Shown: in pieces, positions 1 to 12,436 of the stretch
How the letters are laid out: each line of letters starts with the position of its first letter
Numbering within the stretch: position 1 is the first letter of the stretch
Source of the DNA: Cordilura impudica
Taxonomy: Eukaryota; Arthropoda; Insecta; Diptera; Scathophagidae
DNA length: 64,000 bases
Assembly (NCBI GenBank): GCA_963682025.1
Contig: OY821519.1
Location: forward strand, 139,357,429-139,421,428
Direction: 5' to 3'
Made by a program: the position numbers and the translations under genes
Notes under the pieces: generated by a model
Databases searched by the model: none
What the model was told of the DNA's origin: nothing
The model's input: the letters and a program-made list of their open reading frames with translations, nothing else

Positions 1-610
1 TATATTTATATGGGGACTAGGTCGAAAAATGGACCGACCCTGACCATTTTTGTTAGTCACTTATATTTTGAAAAAATATATACAAACCAAATTTGAGAAA
101 AATCTGTGCAATATTTTTGTTTTTTGATAGATTTAAGTCAATATCGGGAAACAACTCTATATGTGGCCTATGACTATGAATTGGCCTATAGACATAACTT
201 TTGAACTACTGATTAATGGATATAATAAACACATACAAACCCAATTTGACTGAGATCTATATGATAATTTGGTTCTTATGGCAATTTATGTTGATTTCAT
301 AGGGGTCATTTGTATGGGGACTAGGTCTGAACATGGACCGAATATCACCAATTTTAATAGCGTTCATCCTATGGCCGATAAAAGCTTATATGCAAATTTT
401 CATCAAAATATATTTATACTCGCGACCTGTAGTTTGATTACAATGTTTACTGGACACACAGACGGACGGACGGACGGACGGACGGACGGACATCGCTAAA
501 GTCGGTCGGTATAATAAAAGATGGGTTTTTGGTCATATATTTTTGGTAGTTACAAACAGCAGCACAAAGTCATTATACCCAAACCACATTGTGGTACAGG
601 GTATAATAAA
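1..610 (-). mobile_element. HINE / mini-me-like repeat, copy A, cut by window start
   Basis: This is a non-coding dispersed element in reverse orientation. Read on the minus strand it starts near a CCACAATGTGGTTTGGGTATAATG motif region, passes through a GTCC tetranucleotide block (seen on the plus strand as repeated GGAC around 463-490) and runs off the window before its palindromic 3' end. The same sequence recurs at 19436, 29148, 48412, 50790, 59169 and 60575. The central (GTCY)n block is typical of dipteran mini-me/DINE-1-like elements, which are non-autonomous relatives of Helentrons. The small ORFs inside it recur in other copies only because the repeat is conserved. Confidence 0.8.
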
Positions 611-899
611 CAATCAACTAAATTGACACACAAAATATTTTATAAAGCTTTTATGAAAATACCAAAAAGTGCACTTTTTGAACTTTTACGAATTTGCTGC
701 TGCCAAATTCGGTTACAGTGCAAAATAGTACACCTTAGACTACTTTCAGATATCAGTGAAGTAAAAAAAAACGTAAAAACCTCAGTAATTAAATAAAGTT
801 CATATAAAAACGCAAAATTTAAATGTTCATTTACTTTTTTATTTATGAGAAACAATATAAAAAGTTCTGGATTATTCGTATATTTATTATATTGGATTA

Positions 900-2908
900 T
901 GATAATTTTTGTTAGAGATCATATTGCATCTACTTTCTGCTGTAAATCTGAGAAGGTAGAATATATTTTCGTAGAGATCAAATCAAGCGGAAGGAAAATG
1001 CTTGCAGGGTGTGTATACAGGCCAAATAAAAATATTAGGTTCTGCAAGTTTCTTGATAAACTGGAGATCTTAACAGATGGATATAATGATATTATTATAG
1101 CTGGAGATTTTAATTCAAACATTATTAATGAATCAGCGCTTACTGATAGCATGATAACTTTTGGACTTGAACCTGTAAATCGTTACAATCCTACACACTA
1201 CACCACCAATAGCAATAATCTGCTTGATATCTTCTTTGTCAGTGATTTGTCTAACGTGTTATTGTATGATCAAATTTCAGCACCATGCTTTTCAAAACAC
1301 GATTTGATCTTCCTGACTTACAACTCTCAAATTCAACAAGCTAATATGATTTACACATACCGTGACTTAAAAATCTAAATTACGCATTACTTTACTCCAA
1401 CTTTTACCAAATTGACTGGGGTTGTATTACTGTATGACATCTGTTGATGATCAATTAACCTTTCTACAGAACAATTTATTACAACTTTTCGACGAAGCGG
1501 TACCTCTGAAAACAAAATTCGAAACAGTCAGTATTAATCCTTGGTTTACTACTACTATAAAAGACTTGATCTATCGAAGGGATATTGCGTACTCCAGATG
1601 GAAGAGGTTTAAAACACATGAACTGCAAAACGAATATCATACGGCTAGGAGAGATGTTAATCGAAAAATCAAAACTGCTAAGTGGAATTTCTTTTCTATG
1701 AAATTTAATTCTGCCATTGACTCCAAACAAATGTGGAAGACAATTAGAGATATTGGCATTGGAAGATAGACGCTGACGAATTGAACTTAAACAATAATAT
1801 ACGAAATACTCCAAATTTTTCCGAGGAAAATTCCTTTGAATTTTAATGCGTTAATCAATTTGATATTATAAAATGCATTTCTCTGGTAAAGTCAAGCTCT
1901 GTAGGATGTGATAATGTAAATCCGAAATTTATTAAAATACTTCTTCCACTTTTACTGCCTTATATAACATTTTTCTTCAACTGCATTATAACTTCAAGCA
2001 GTTTCCCTACCATATGGAAACATGCTTAAATAAAACCTATCCCAAAATCAAATTCTGAGCAACGACCATGTTATGTTATTTTTGAAAAGTTTTTGAAAAG
2101 ATAATTTTTTTTCAAATGTATGAATATATAACTCAACACAACTTAATGTCCTACAAACAATCCGGCTTTTGAGCAAACCACAGCTGCGTGAAATGAAGAC
2201 GTTTCTTTTATTTTTCCTCAACATCAACGCTTTTAATTTCCTCTTATCTCACCAATCGCACACAATCCGTGTACGTAAATAGCAACCCATCTGAAACTTT
2301 ACAACTTATAAAAGGTGTACCGCAAGGATCTGTATTAGGGCCACTTTTGTTCTCAATCTATCTCAATGATTTACCAGATTATCTTTCTCATTGTAAGAAA
2401 CACATGTACGCTGGCGATGTACAACTCTTTCTGAGCACCCCAATCGAGTCAATAGATGAAAATATAGACAAAATTAACTATGACCTTAGTAAAATGTACA
2501 GATGGGCGTCAGCAAATGGTTTATGCATTAATCCTATTAAAATGTCTGCTAATACGCAAACGAAATGCAAATCCAGAGTTTGGGAATGCAATAGTTATCA
2601 ACGGCGAGAGAATTGACTTTGTTACAACAACAAAAAATCTTGGAGTAACTTTTATTAACACTCTAAATTGGTCGAACCACATAAATACGACTGTAGTTCA
2701 AACTTACTTGAAGCTCAGAACTCTATGGCACACTCAATCTTTCATTCCCTTAAATATAGGAATACTTCTAGCCAAAACGTATTTAATTCAAGCTGTGATT
2801 CATTTAGTAAAGGCAAACTTAATGTTTTATATAACAGCATAATTAGATATCTTTTTAGACTAAGAATGTCTGCCGGAACTTCTTCCTTCACGAATAAGCT
2901 TTTCGGCG
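900..2908 (+). pseudogene. Decayed LINE, 5' part (APE endonuclease and reverse transcriptase)
   Basis: A broken non-LTR retrotransposon polyprotein is spread over several frames. At 920-1378 it encodes an apurinic-type endonuclease: GCVYRPNKN, then IIIAGDFNSN, NNLLDIFF and SKHDLI, matching the GDFN and SDH motifs. At 1422-1769 lies the linker ahead of the RT. At 1890-2040 the RT fingers read GCDNVNPKFIKILLP and IKPIPKSNSE. At 2269-2616 the palm reads KGVPQGSVLGPLLF, then MYAGD where YADD is expected, so a catalytic Asp is lost. Several stops and frameshifts occur. The gene resumes at 6301 after the Transib insertion. Style is CR1/Jockey-group without RNase H; the exact clade is uncertain. The 5' end is missing and the left boundary is approximate. 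Confidence 0.85.
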
Positions 2909-2945
2909 CACAGTGGACCATATTTTGAGAAGGCGGCCAAAAATC
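2909..2945 (+). repeat. Transib copy 1 left TIR, RSS-like
   Basis: Heptamer CACAGTG is followed by 23 bases (including GAGAAGGCGG) and AAAAATC. It matches the right end in reverse complement except for a few spacer bases. Confidence 0.92.
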
Positions 2946-3468
2946 ATTTATTTATTTTTTTTGTTACCGATTTTAAAGTTATGTTATTCATTTAAAAGTA
3001 AATACTAGTAAACCTCGGGAGCCAAAAAATTGCGACTCTATCTCAACTATATCACAGCGAACAGGGTATTCAAAAATGGGCTTTCTCAGTATTTTGCTAA
3101 AATTAAAAATTTTTTTGTAATTTTTTATATTTGAATGACTGCAACTTTTTTGATTTAAAAGATTTTGAAGTGAAATAAATTTTGTATAATTTTGTGGCTT
3201 CCATACTAATAATGTTAAAAATGTCAAATCACTGAGTCATTCCGAAATTTAAAAAAAAAATTTTTGAAAAAAGGTCCACATTTTCCGAAAATCTCCTATT
3301 TAATAGAGCATAACTCCTGCCAGTCAAAAGCAGTCAGAAGAAGTCTTGCAGTCTTCTATAGTCCGAACCCTCCCCTATACTCCTATACCCCATCATATAC
3401 CCGCCAGTATCCGCCCGTGTGCACCAGAACAATTTCTCTGACCTAAGGTTAAATTTTTTCTGCAAAAT

Positions 3469-3650
3469 TTATGAATACAAAAGTTGTCCACTATGTGGTT
3501 GGGATATATTAAGTTTGAGGTGATGTTTGTAACTGCCAAAAATATTGGACCTTTATCCATCTTTTATTATACGGATCGACTCAAAAACACTCTCCGAGCC
3601 GATTAAACGATGTCCGTCCGTCCGTCTGAGTGTTATGAATACAAAAGTTG
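3469..3650 (+). repeat. 146 bp HINE 5' fragment between 18 bp direct repeats
   Basis: The sequence CCACTATGTGGTTGGGATAT through GATGTCCGTCCGTCCGTCTG matches the 5' third of the HINE family and stops just after the GTCY block. It is bounded on both sides by the identical 18-mer TTATGAATACAAAAGTTG (3469-3486 and 3633-3650), which looks like a target-site duplication. It lies inside the Transib upstream of its transposase. A duplication this long is not expected for Helitron-type insertion, so the mechanism is unclear. Confidence 0.75.
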
Positions 3651-4356
3651 GTCGTACCGTTGCAACGCGGTGTATTTTTTCGCGTGTCGGTAGAGTTGTC
3701 AGGAGTTTTTATATACTTATAAAAAAGGGTTGATATATTACAGGTACATTTACATAGGTATCTTTCAAAAACATTAATAGTCTGAATTAGAGTTATATAG
3801 TTTAAATACCTGACAAAATGGGAAACAATTTAAATAACAGGTAAATGGTAAAAAAAAAAAATATTGGGACATAGCCCTTTAAGATATGAGCAGGTATGCT
3901 TCACCTTTTAAAAGGGGTTAGGGTGTGGGTTTTTATGCTTCTAAAAGTGGTAATAAAAGATAAAAATTTTTATTTTACATAATTGCAAGAAAGAGAATTT
4001 ATAATAATGTTTCCACAATTATTATTCATTACAATTTGCGCAATGACTAAGTACTGTTACAGAGATCTGGCAGATAATTATTTTCAGCGAAATGATGTAG
4101 ACGATGTAATTTTGCACATAGTGAGCAACGACTTCTTTAAGAATTGTAACCTTGAAGACATTGAAATGCACAAAGGAAAAATTAGTAATTTTGCATCGAA
4201 TTTGCTCTCATGCGGAAGCGAACCAATGAAAAGAATTGTGGGATTTTTCCAGAGTATCGAGATTTAGTTTCTGCCAAAAAAAGAATGCTTACCTTCACAA
4301 TCTGCTATTAGTGTCACTTCAACATCAGCAGAAATAAAATTGCAAGATCTCCTTGA

Positions 4357-5631
4357 ACATACTGCAGAACGATTGATAATACGCTTGATCATTTAAAAAA
4401 AATTGGTAATGGCAGCATTACTTTAATTTCTAAATGGGGATGTGATGGATGCTCTGGTCAGAAACAATACAAGCAATTTAATGCCGAAAATTCATCACAT
4501 GCTAATTTATTTATGGTATCTTTCGTTCCATTGCGCTTAACAAAAAGGTATAGCGTCTTAGAGCCGTCAACTAGTAGAGCAACAGAAATTGATATATGGA
4601 AAAATGAAATTCCTTCTTCAACAAAGTATTGCAGACCAATAAAATTTGCATTCAAAAAGGAAACCAAAGATGTCATAACTGAAGAAGTTCAAAAAATAAA
4701 AGATCAAATTAAGGAACTTCAACCAGTAATATTTAAATTTGATGACCAATACATTGAAGTACATTTTAAATTGTGTCTCACAATGATTGATGGAAAAGTT
4801 GCACAAGCTTTAACTGGAACAAAGTCAACGTCAAGCTGCATTATATTCCAAAAGACATCAAGTCAATTAAGTCAACCCCCACCAGAAGGCGATAGTTTCA
4901 AGGAAGCCTACGAATTTGGAATGTTTCATGGAGCATATTCTTAAATTGGGTTATGATTTAGAATTTGGTCCGTTAGGCGAAACAGTGAGAAAAAACAAAG
5001 AAAATGAAGAAAAAAGAAAGCAAAAAAAAAAAAACAAATTCAACAAAAATATCTACAGCTAGGCCTCGTAATCGACCAACCAAAGCAAGGGGAAGGAAAC
5101 ACAAATGATGGAAATACTGCAAGGAGATTTTTTTCCGATCCGGAGACTGCAGCATCTATCACAGGTGTAGATCAAGAATTAATAAGACGATTCAAAATCA
5201 TATTACAAGTTCTAGCATGCAGCAGAAAGATAACTGCAAAAAAATTTGGAGAGTACCCCAATAAAACAGCTATACTTTATAATGAAAAATACTCTTGGAG
5301 GTATATGCCATCCACAGTTCATAAAATTTTGTACCATGGGGAACAAATAATTCAAAACAATATGCTACCAATAGGAGATCTATCTGAAGAAGCGCAAGAA
5401 AAAAGGAACAAATACTACAGATTCTTTCGTGAGCACAACACAAGGAAAATGTCCAGATGTTGTACTAATAAAGACCTTATCACTATTTTGTTGTGCACTT
5501 CAGATCCGTATATGTCCAATATTCGTCAAAAATGGAAAACTACCTCTATTGAATTAGACGAAAAAGCTAACCAACTTCTAGAAGATGAAAATCAGAGCTA
5601 TTTAGAAGAAATTTTTACTAAAATTGGCTGA
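4357..5631 (+). pseudogene. Transib transposase (RAG1 core-like), frameshifted
   Basis: The catalytic protein of the Transib element is a DDE-type nuclease related to the RAG1 core. Frame 4357-4944 holds KWGCDGCSGQ (Asp codon 4444-4446; compare the CDG of RAG1 at its first catalytic Asp) and LTMIDGKVAQAL (Asp codon 4789-4791). Frame 5008-5631 holds NTNDGNTARRFF, then YMPSTVHKILYHG and LSEEAQEKRNK, whose Glu (5398-5400) aligns with the RAG1 ASEGNESGNK segment, then a normal-looking C-terminus. The two frames are separated by a stop after GMFHGAYS and an A-rich tract (about 4990-5035). The LHAWIRFFE-type segment seen in copy 2 is missing here, so there is also a deletion. The N-terminal region (3983-4267 is open but unrecognised) is disrupted. 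Confidence 0.88.
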
Positions 5632-6263
5632 TTTAAAGTACTTTTTCATTACACTAACAATAAGTTACACTTTTTTTTATATAGTTAAAAAATTTTCTTG
5701 ATTTAAAAATTTATATATAAAAATTGTTATATTTCATAAATTTACAATAAAAATTGTTATAGAAATATTTAAAAAGACAATAAAAAAAAAATTTAACTAA
5801 AGCAAAAACGTACGAGTTTTTCATTGAAACTTCTCTATCTTGAACCAATATAAAGTAACTTTTACGTTCGCTGCTTAACAAATTATATTTTAACTCGGGA
5901 TCTTTAAAAAAAAAAAAAAAAAACAACCTTTGGCCCTTGTGCACATTAGGACTAAAAAGTTTACGGGGGCCAAAGTTTGGCATTTTCTGAAAAAATTAAC
6001 ATAAAAAATTGTTAAAAAGTTTTAGTTTTAAAATTAACTGAAAAAATAAGACAATATATTAAAAAAAAACCTTTTTTTACATTTTAACACTTCACTTTTG
6101 TACTAAAATTCATCTAGAAATGAAAATTTTTTTTTTAAAAACTCCGTAACTTTTTTCATTTTCGGTCGAGAATTACTTTTTATAGCAAAACTTAAAGGCT
6201 AAAGTCTCACCTACCAAACAAAAAAAAACGGATATCAAAATTCCAATCCAATCAAAAATTATA

Positions 6264-6300
6264 GATTTTTAACCGCCTTCTCGTCAAATGGTCCACTGTG
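6264..6300 (-). repeat. Transib copy 1 right TIR, RSS-like
   Basis: On the minus strand: CACAGTG, 23 bases, AAAAATC. It is followed on the plus strand by the CGGCG target duplication. Confidence 0.92.
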
Positions 6301-6800
6301 CGGCGTATCATTTGAAAATCAGATGAAAATTAGAGTTCTTTTGTTTCCTCAAAAAGTAATTTTGATGGCAAAACTACTTTACCTGTACGAAAATCTTCGG
6401 TTCGCCAGATCAAATCGAGGAAAAAAATTAATTCAACCTCGTCATCGTTTTTTGGTATCTGAATGGCATTCCACAATCTCAGCAACTTAACAGCAACGCT
6501 TCAAATTTTAAAAATTCCTTTTTGAATATTTTGCATAACAATTTTATTAATTAATTAATTTTACTTATTTTCTTTTTTTTTCTTTATGGTAATCTTGCAT
6601 TATTTTCTTGGTTATTTTTTACCATTTTTTCTTAAATATTTTCTGTATTTTGTAGTTAAAAATTTATGTATTTTGTAAAGCCAAATTATAGCTAACAATT
6701 CTCATGCCTTAGCATTATTATTCCTGTACTGTAATTATAAGATCTGTTCTTGTTGTACAGGAAAGCAAATAAATAAATATATAAAATAAATATATAAAAT
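6301..6800 (+). pseudogene. Decayed LINE, 3' part after the Transib insertion
   Basis: This is the continuation of the 900-2908 LINE. At about 6381-6480 the translation LYENLRFARSNRGKK, LIQPRHRFLVSEWHST is a typical C-terminal tail of a LINE RT protein. The AT-rich 3' region ends in an A-rich AATAAATATATAAAATAA repeat tract near 6765-6800 that probably marks the 3' tail. Removing 2909-6305 rejoins the two parts of the gene and restores a plausible C-terminus. Confidence 0.8.
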
Positions 6801-7889
6801 AATTAGGGAGCTTGTTTATCGCACATCACTATGATACAGAATTTATACCCCTTTATCCAACTGGAATGGTTATAGCATCTTATTACTTTCTATTTACCTA
6901 GAACTTTTGAAGGTAAATAAAAATTTATGTTTAAAAAATAATGCAAATAAATCAAATTAAAAATTTCAAACATTAAAACAATAACGTTCGTATGCATGGG
7001 TTATTTGACATTTTCCCAACATAATAAATTATGTTTAAAATTTCGCATAATTTGTTATCAACGCTTTATAACCAATTACAAATATTTTTTAAATTTGAAA
7101 ATAATAAAGAAACATGTTTGAAATTCTTGTATTTCTTAGCAAAAACAATAAATTGAAATGAAAAAATTAAAATATAATTCATTAAAAAATGTATTATTAC
7201 TCATACGCACCTGTGTGAACCATTTAACAATATAAAACATAAAAATAACAAATGGCAAAAAAGAAAAAACCTGAAGCGCACTTTCTTTTGTGACCACTTG
7301 GTCACATTGATATTTTTGAAATACTCATGTGTACGGATGTGTAAGTATGTGTAGGGTAACATTTTCAAAGAGACACATACTGTCCCTCTATTGTCACAAC
7401 AAAACAATTGACATTTTGCGTTAAATTTTCAGACATGTGTGCGATCATTTATTTTAGATTTCATTGAGTTTTTGTTTTTGTAAACAATTACAATTTAAAA
7501 ACTTATAGACTGACAAGCAGCTGCCGGTGATAGATTTTGGTTTGCAATTTTTTTTTATTTTTTATATTATTTTTGTTGAAAGCAAAGTTGTTCAATTGGT
7601 ATTTGGATGGCAAGAGACATTTTAAAACAACAATTAAATCACAAAAAATTTTGTTTACCAAAAAATGTTCCGCATATAAGTTATTACTCGCCTTTTTATG
7701 TTTGATTTATGACATGACGGCGATTTGTGTTTTTGAAGTATTTGGCATAGGTGTCCCGTAGCAATCGGTAGTAAGTCTGTGATTTTTGCAGTTTTTTCTG
7801 TAGTCAACGTCTAACAGAAAGTCGTAACATATTACCATATGACACATACATAGGTATAATTAGAAACTGCATTATTGTAGAATATTTAT
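6801..7889. other. Unassigned AT-rich spacer
   Basis: I see no supported gene here. Short open frames at 7201-7407 (minus) and 7537-7761 (plus) have no recognisable motifs and low-complexity hydrophobic composition. Confidence 0.5.
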
Positions 7890-10846
7890 TATACCCTCCA
7901 CTCCAGTGTGCAGAGGATATATATAAGTTTGTCATTCCGTTTTTAATAATTAGAAAAAAATTTTGGACCCCATAAAATATATATATTTGTGATCCTTATA
8001 ACAACCAGAGTTGATATAGCGATGTCCGTCTGTCCGTCTGTGGAAATCACGATGACGGCATCGAAAGGGCAGATAGGGTGCTCGTTGACATAAAAAAATG
8101 ATTTATTAACGTCCTGAAAAGTTTGCCATTTAAAATCGTCCAAATCGGTCGATAAGGCCCTAGATTTGAATGAAGAACTAAAAAAGTCTTGAAAAAATAT
8201 AATTTTCTATGTTGTTCTTGTCACGATCACGCCCTGAATAGTGCAGCTACAGTGATCATTTTTAGTGAGGATTATTCACCAAATTCATGGGAAGATTTCT
8301 GTTTCAAAAATCATTAAAATCGGTGGAACAGGTCCAGGGAAATCTCTGAAAAATTAAAAAAAAGAAACATATGATGTTTCTATATTGTTCTTGTTGTTAT
8401 TCTAAATGTTGTGTTGTTGTCATAGCTGGACTTGTTGTTTTTGTGGTCGTTGTGGTAATAATATAATAAAAACTAACCCTTTGTACATTTTTTTATTAAC
8501 TCCGGTAGAAAAATTTAAAAGTTTCCATTGTTTTGGCATCACTCTAAAAATTTGTTAGATCATTTCTGTTATTATCACGAGCCTGCCTGCAAAATTTCAG
8601 ATCGAACGGCTCACGGAAAATTGTTAAAGTCGATCCAAAATTTTTTCGACAAACAGACACTACGAGTTAATATAAAGGGAGTAAAAATTCACCAACATCT
8701 AAAGCAAATACTGCTAAAATACCTAGTTGTTAATAAAAAAAACAATGTAAATATAGCAAAAAAAAAATTTATGTAAAAATTTATTTATAAATTTATATAA
8801 ACATATTAAATAATATAAATAATATACATATATTATATATGTATATCCATAACAACTGCATGTTAGAAATAAGTCGGTATATTATTTTATTTACATAAAA
8901 TTCTGCAATATTTTGTTGTGGGCAAAATACATTTCTTTTGCATTAACAGAGTGTCACTTCATTTTGCTCAGCGTGACTATGCAACAGTAGATGGCGCCAC
9001 AATTTTTGTTTGTTCTAATTAGCTTTGCAATAGTTATTTCTATTTTAATATGAATGTTAATATTTTCAACTGGATATCATACAGAACAATGTTAAGAGTA
9101 TACACGGGCTGGTCTTTTATTTCATACGTATTTTCATTATTCTTTTACAAATATGAACACAAGTTTGACATATTTACTTTTTGTTGTCTTTACAAAATAG
9201 AGTTACCGAGTTTATCAATGAGTTTTTTGCTTTCAAAACAGTTCTACATAGTTATATAGAATTATTATTCTGCTTTACCTACAAAATATCTGATTGCGAT
9301 TACATCTAATTTTTAAAAATTGTTTATAATTACTAAAGCATTATTATTCACATAAATACAAAATTGCACTTTTTAAATTTTCCATTCAAATTTAAGAAAA
9401 TATCAATTCTAAAAACTGGAATTAAAAATTTCCAATTATAAATTACAATTAATTGAATTTCAGAAAATCATATCAAAACGTCGGAAATTATAATTTTAAA
9501 TTTAGAAGACATCAATTAAAAAAGAAACACCAAATACCTGTTTACATTTAAAAAATTTTTACATTTAAACAAAATGTTGACATTCAGAAGAAATTAATAG
9601 CTTTTCAGTACCGTGATTCAGTAACTTCTTTTAACGATAGTCGAATCGTTAAAAAAAGAAAATTGCAAAATTATCAGTAAAATTTTTAAACGATATTCGC
9701 TATTGTTAAAGTCAGCTGTTGTTGTTATCTAAACGACAACCGTTTTTGTCTTGTTTATTCAATCGATAAAAACTTAAATTTTTAGGTTGAAATGTCGTCA
9801 TTCATAAATAAAAATCATAAAATAGTGAAAATATTTTGCTTTAATTAAAAAACTTTTTTATATAAATAAAAAAATTAAATAGCATATTCAATTCATTATT
9901 TCATTTTCAAATAAATAAACAGAAATATTAGTAAAAAAAAATAAAGATATTAAACATAAACATAAAATCATCCTGTCAAACACGAAGTAATTTGTTTTTT
10001 TCTATTCTTCTTTGTGTTTTTCGCTTATTTTGACATAGATGCCTCTCGTTTACAATTTAAATAAATAGAAAAGTAGATTTGTCGACTGTCGTTAAGATGT
10101 ATGTACTTAGTGAATCACTTAATCCTTAGTGCAAACAACAATAGCTGTCGATATATTTTGCGATGGTCGGATCGCTGAAATTTACAGAATCACACTACAG
10201 AAAACATTTATTTAAATTCAATGAATTTTAGAAAACGTCAAATGATATTTAAGAATACAAAAACAATTACATAAATAAACGCAATTTGATGAGAATGTTA
10301 TTTTTTATATATAAATTTTCACATTTTTTTTGGATGAAAATTTGAAGTTTTTCAGAAAACAAAGAGAACAATTTATTTTATTTAAAATGTTTGGGACATT
10401 TGGTTTTTTGCGTTTGGCATCCCTAATTTGAATATTTATTATTATAAATTTATTCTCTATGTTTTCCAAATATGGCAATATTTTAATAAAAAAAGTTGAG
10501 AGTTTTTTTTTTTTTGGTTATTATTTTGTTACTCCATCCGACCTATATGGCCGCAATGAAGAAATATTTGGCCAGTTAAAATAAACTATACAGCCATCTC
10601 CAATTAGCACGATTTAATACATATAGCCAACCTACACAACCATTACCTTTGCAATGAGGTTGGGGCGAGCTATTTAATTAGCAAAAACTAAATTAAACGA
10701 GAAGTTATGTCATATAACCGGAAACGCATGCATATAGGAAACGCATGCATATTTTTCCAATATTTTGTTTACATTTATTGTCAATCTCAAACCGAGGTGG
10801 AGGGTATCAAAGATTCGGCACAGCCGAATTTAACATTCTTACTTGT
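7890..10846 (+). mobile_element. 2.9 kb non-coding HINE-type element, copy 1
   Basis: It starts TATACCCTCCACTCCAGTG and has a short GTCY block (GATGTCCGTCTGTCCGTCTG, about 8022). It ends with the hairpin ATTCGGCACAGCCGAAT followed by CTTACTTGTTTTT. These ends mirror the HINE plan but with a different palindrome. About 2 kb of AT-rich interior (8800-10430) carries no recognisable ORF. An inverted copy lies at 29662-32545 and matches over almost the whole length, diverging mainly around 10430-10740. The family relation is inferred from the ends and the GTCY block. Confidence 0.82.
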
Positions 10847-12436
10847 TTTTTAATAACCAGCCCATTAACTTACCAAAACTTATCAGAACTTATCTCAAAC
10901 TATCAACTTAAAGTCTAGAACTACTTAAGATAAACTTCAGGCATTTAGTAGGACCTTATATTTAATAATTTAATATATTTAACTTTTTTCATTCAATTAT
11001 CAATTTTGGTCCTTTCGATTTTAATTAATATAAGAACTTTCTCAAATTGCGGTTATACGATTTTTAAAAACTTTTGATGATTTCTCTTGTCATTCTAAAG
11101 CTAACTAATTTTAGACTAATTTTGGACTAATTTTATAGAATGAAATTTTAAAAAAAATTATTTTCAATTTATTGAAAAACATAACATGTTAAGGGCGTAT
11201 GATCACTATTTATTAGTAGAGTAGAAGATATGTTTACTAGAGTGGGTCAATTCTTTGTCAACGAAAAATACTAAGTAACTTTTACGGAAAACCATGGTTC
11301 CAAAATCAAAAAATTTGCAATTGATAGGAAATAATCGGTATCGCTGGCAGAGTACTCGTTCAAAGCGAAATTTTCTCAGCTTTCTATATTTGAAGTTATG
11401 TATATCGAAAAAATTCGGTACCGGATTTTGTCAATCTGAAGACCAAACTTTAAAAAAAACTTAAAAGTATCAGGATTTTTCACTTTTGGGTAGCAGAAAA
11501 AGCTCTCAAAGTATTTTTTTCAAAAACGAAAATGTAAAAACCTTTTGTCTAATTCATCCATTTTGCACTTAAGCTATTTAAATATAAAACATGAATGATA
11601 GAAAAGTTTAAAGCGTACATCATACAACTCATAAAAATAAGATTACTTCACAGTTTAATACTTCTTTAAGATAATACAACGGGAGGTTAGATATATCCAT
11701 TATCCATTCGTGGTATTCAGTTACGGCTTTAAATAGGAACTGGTATAATATATACTGCGCGACGAGAAATATTGGTTAGAAATAGTACAAATCTCTGAGA
11801 TCCTGATATATGTTCCGGTATTCCTGGAACAGTTAGCATATATCTTCAAATTCTATGTATCCCAAAGGGAATGTTTGCAGTGAGTGACGTTACCTAAGTC
11901 AATCAAGTCAACATATTCGGAGCAATCAAAAACTGGCAGATCCTAATGATTGTTATAGAAGTGTACAGTTTACATTAAAAGAACTTTTTTGTGACTTTAA
12001 ATGTCATACGATAATTAAAAAAAAAAACTTTTTATCTGAATTAGCTAGTAATATGCTAATTTACGGATATATTTAGCAAAAGCAAAGACATGTAATAAGT
12101 TAAAGTCACCATATACAGGCTTAAAAATATAACCGATAAAAACATATTTGCAAAATTTCACCTAAATATGTGATTTATCCATCGATAAAAGACGTGCCCC
12201 TGTATAAGTATTATTGATAGTTAGAAACATCAGCACAATTTTATTGAAATTATTTTTATCAAAAATTTTATTCTAAATACTAAAAGATGAATATAGGTTT
12301 AAAAAATGAAATTAATTCACCTATTTTATAAAAAAAATAATAAAATAAATAAATGAATAAAAACATGAATTTTTAGCAAATAAATATCAAAACAAATAAA
12401 AGAAAATAGTTGTACATATAAAATTCAGAGTTCAGA
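10847..12436. other. Unassigned AT-rich spacer
   Basis: No gene or recognisable mobile-element motif is visible; no long open frames occur. Confidence 0.5.

Larger units (their letters stand above)
2909..6300 (+). mobile_element. Transib (RAG1-related) DNA transposon, copy 1
   Basis: This is a 3,392 bp element with terminal inverted repeats beginning CACAGTGGACCA at both ends. It is flanked by a perfect 5 bp duplication CGGCG (2904-2908 and 6301-6305). A CACAGTG heptamer and GC-rich 5 bp target duplications are hallmarks of Transib, the superfamily from which the RAG1 V(D)J recombinase derives. At each end the heptamer is followed by 23 bases and then AAAAATC, like a 23-spacer recombination signal. 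It carries a broken transposase (4357-5631) and a small HINE fragment (3469-3650). It interrupts a LINE, so it inserted later. Frameshifts suggest it cannot make its own transposase. Confidence 0.93.

Noticed and set aside
463..490. Tetranucleotide GGAC/GTCC runs as an independent microsatellite or CRISPR-like array
   Set aside because: They occur at a fixed position inside every HINE copy and lack spacers; they belong to the element.
269..499. Open frames of 76-105 aa that recur in HINE copies (269-499, 19518-19790, 29251-29478, 60536-60853)
   Set aside because: They exist on both orientations because the repeat is conserved at DNA level. They translate the GTCY block as TDGR runs and have no protein family signature.
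8935..10220. A hAT-like element nested inside the 2.9 kb element (CAGAGTGTCAC and a TCACACTACAG end)
   Set aside because: The inverted match is only a few bases and no 8 bp duplication is present; both copies of the 2.9 kb element contain it unchanged.
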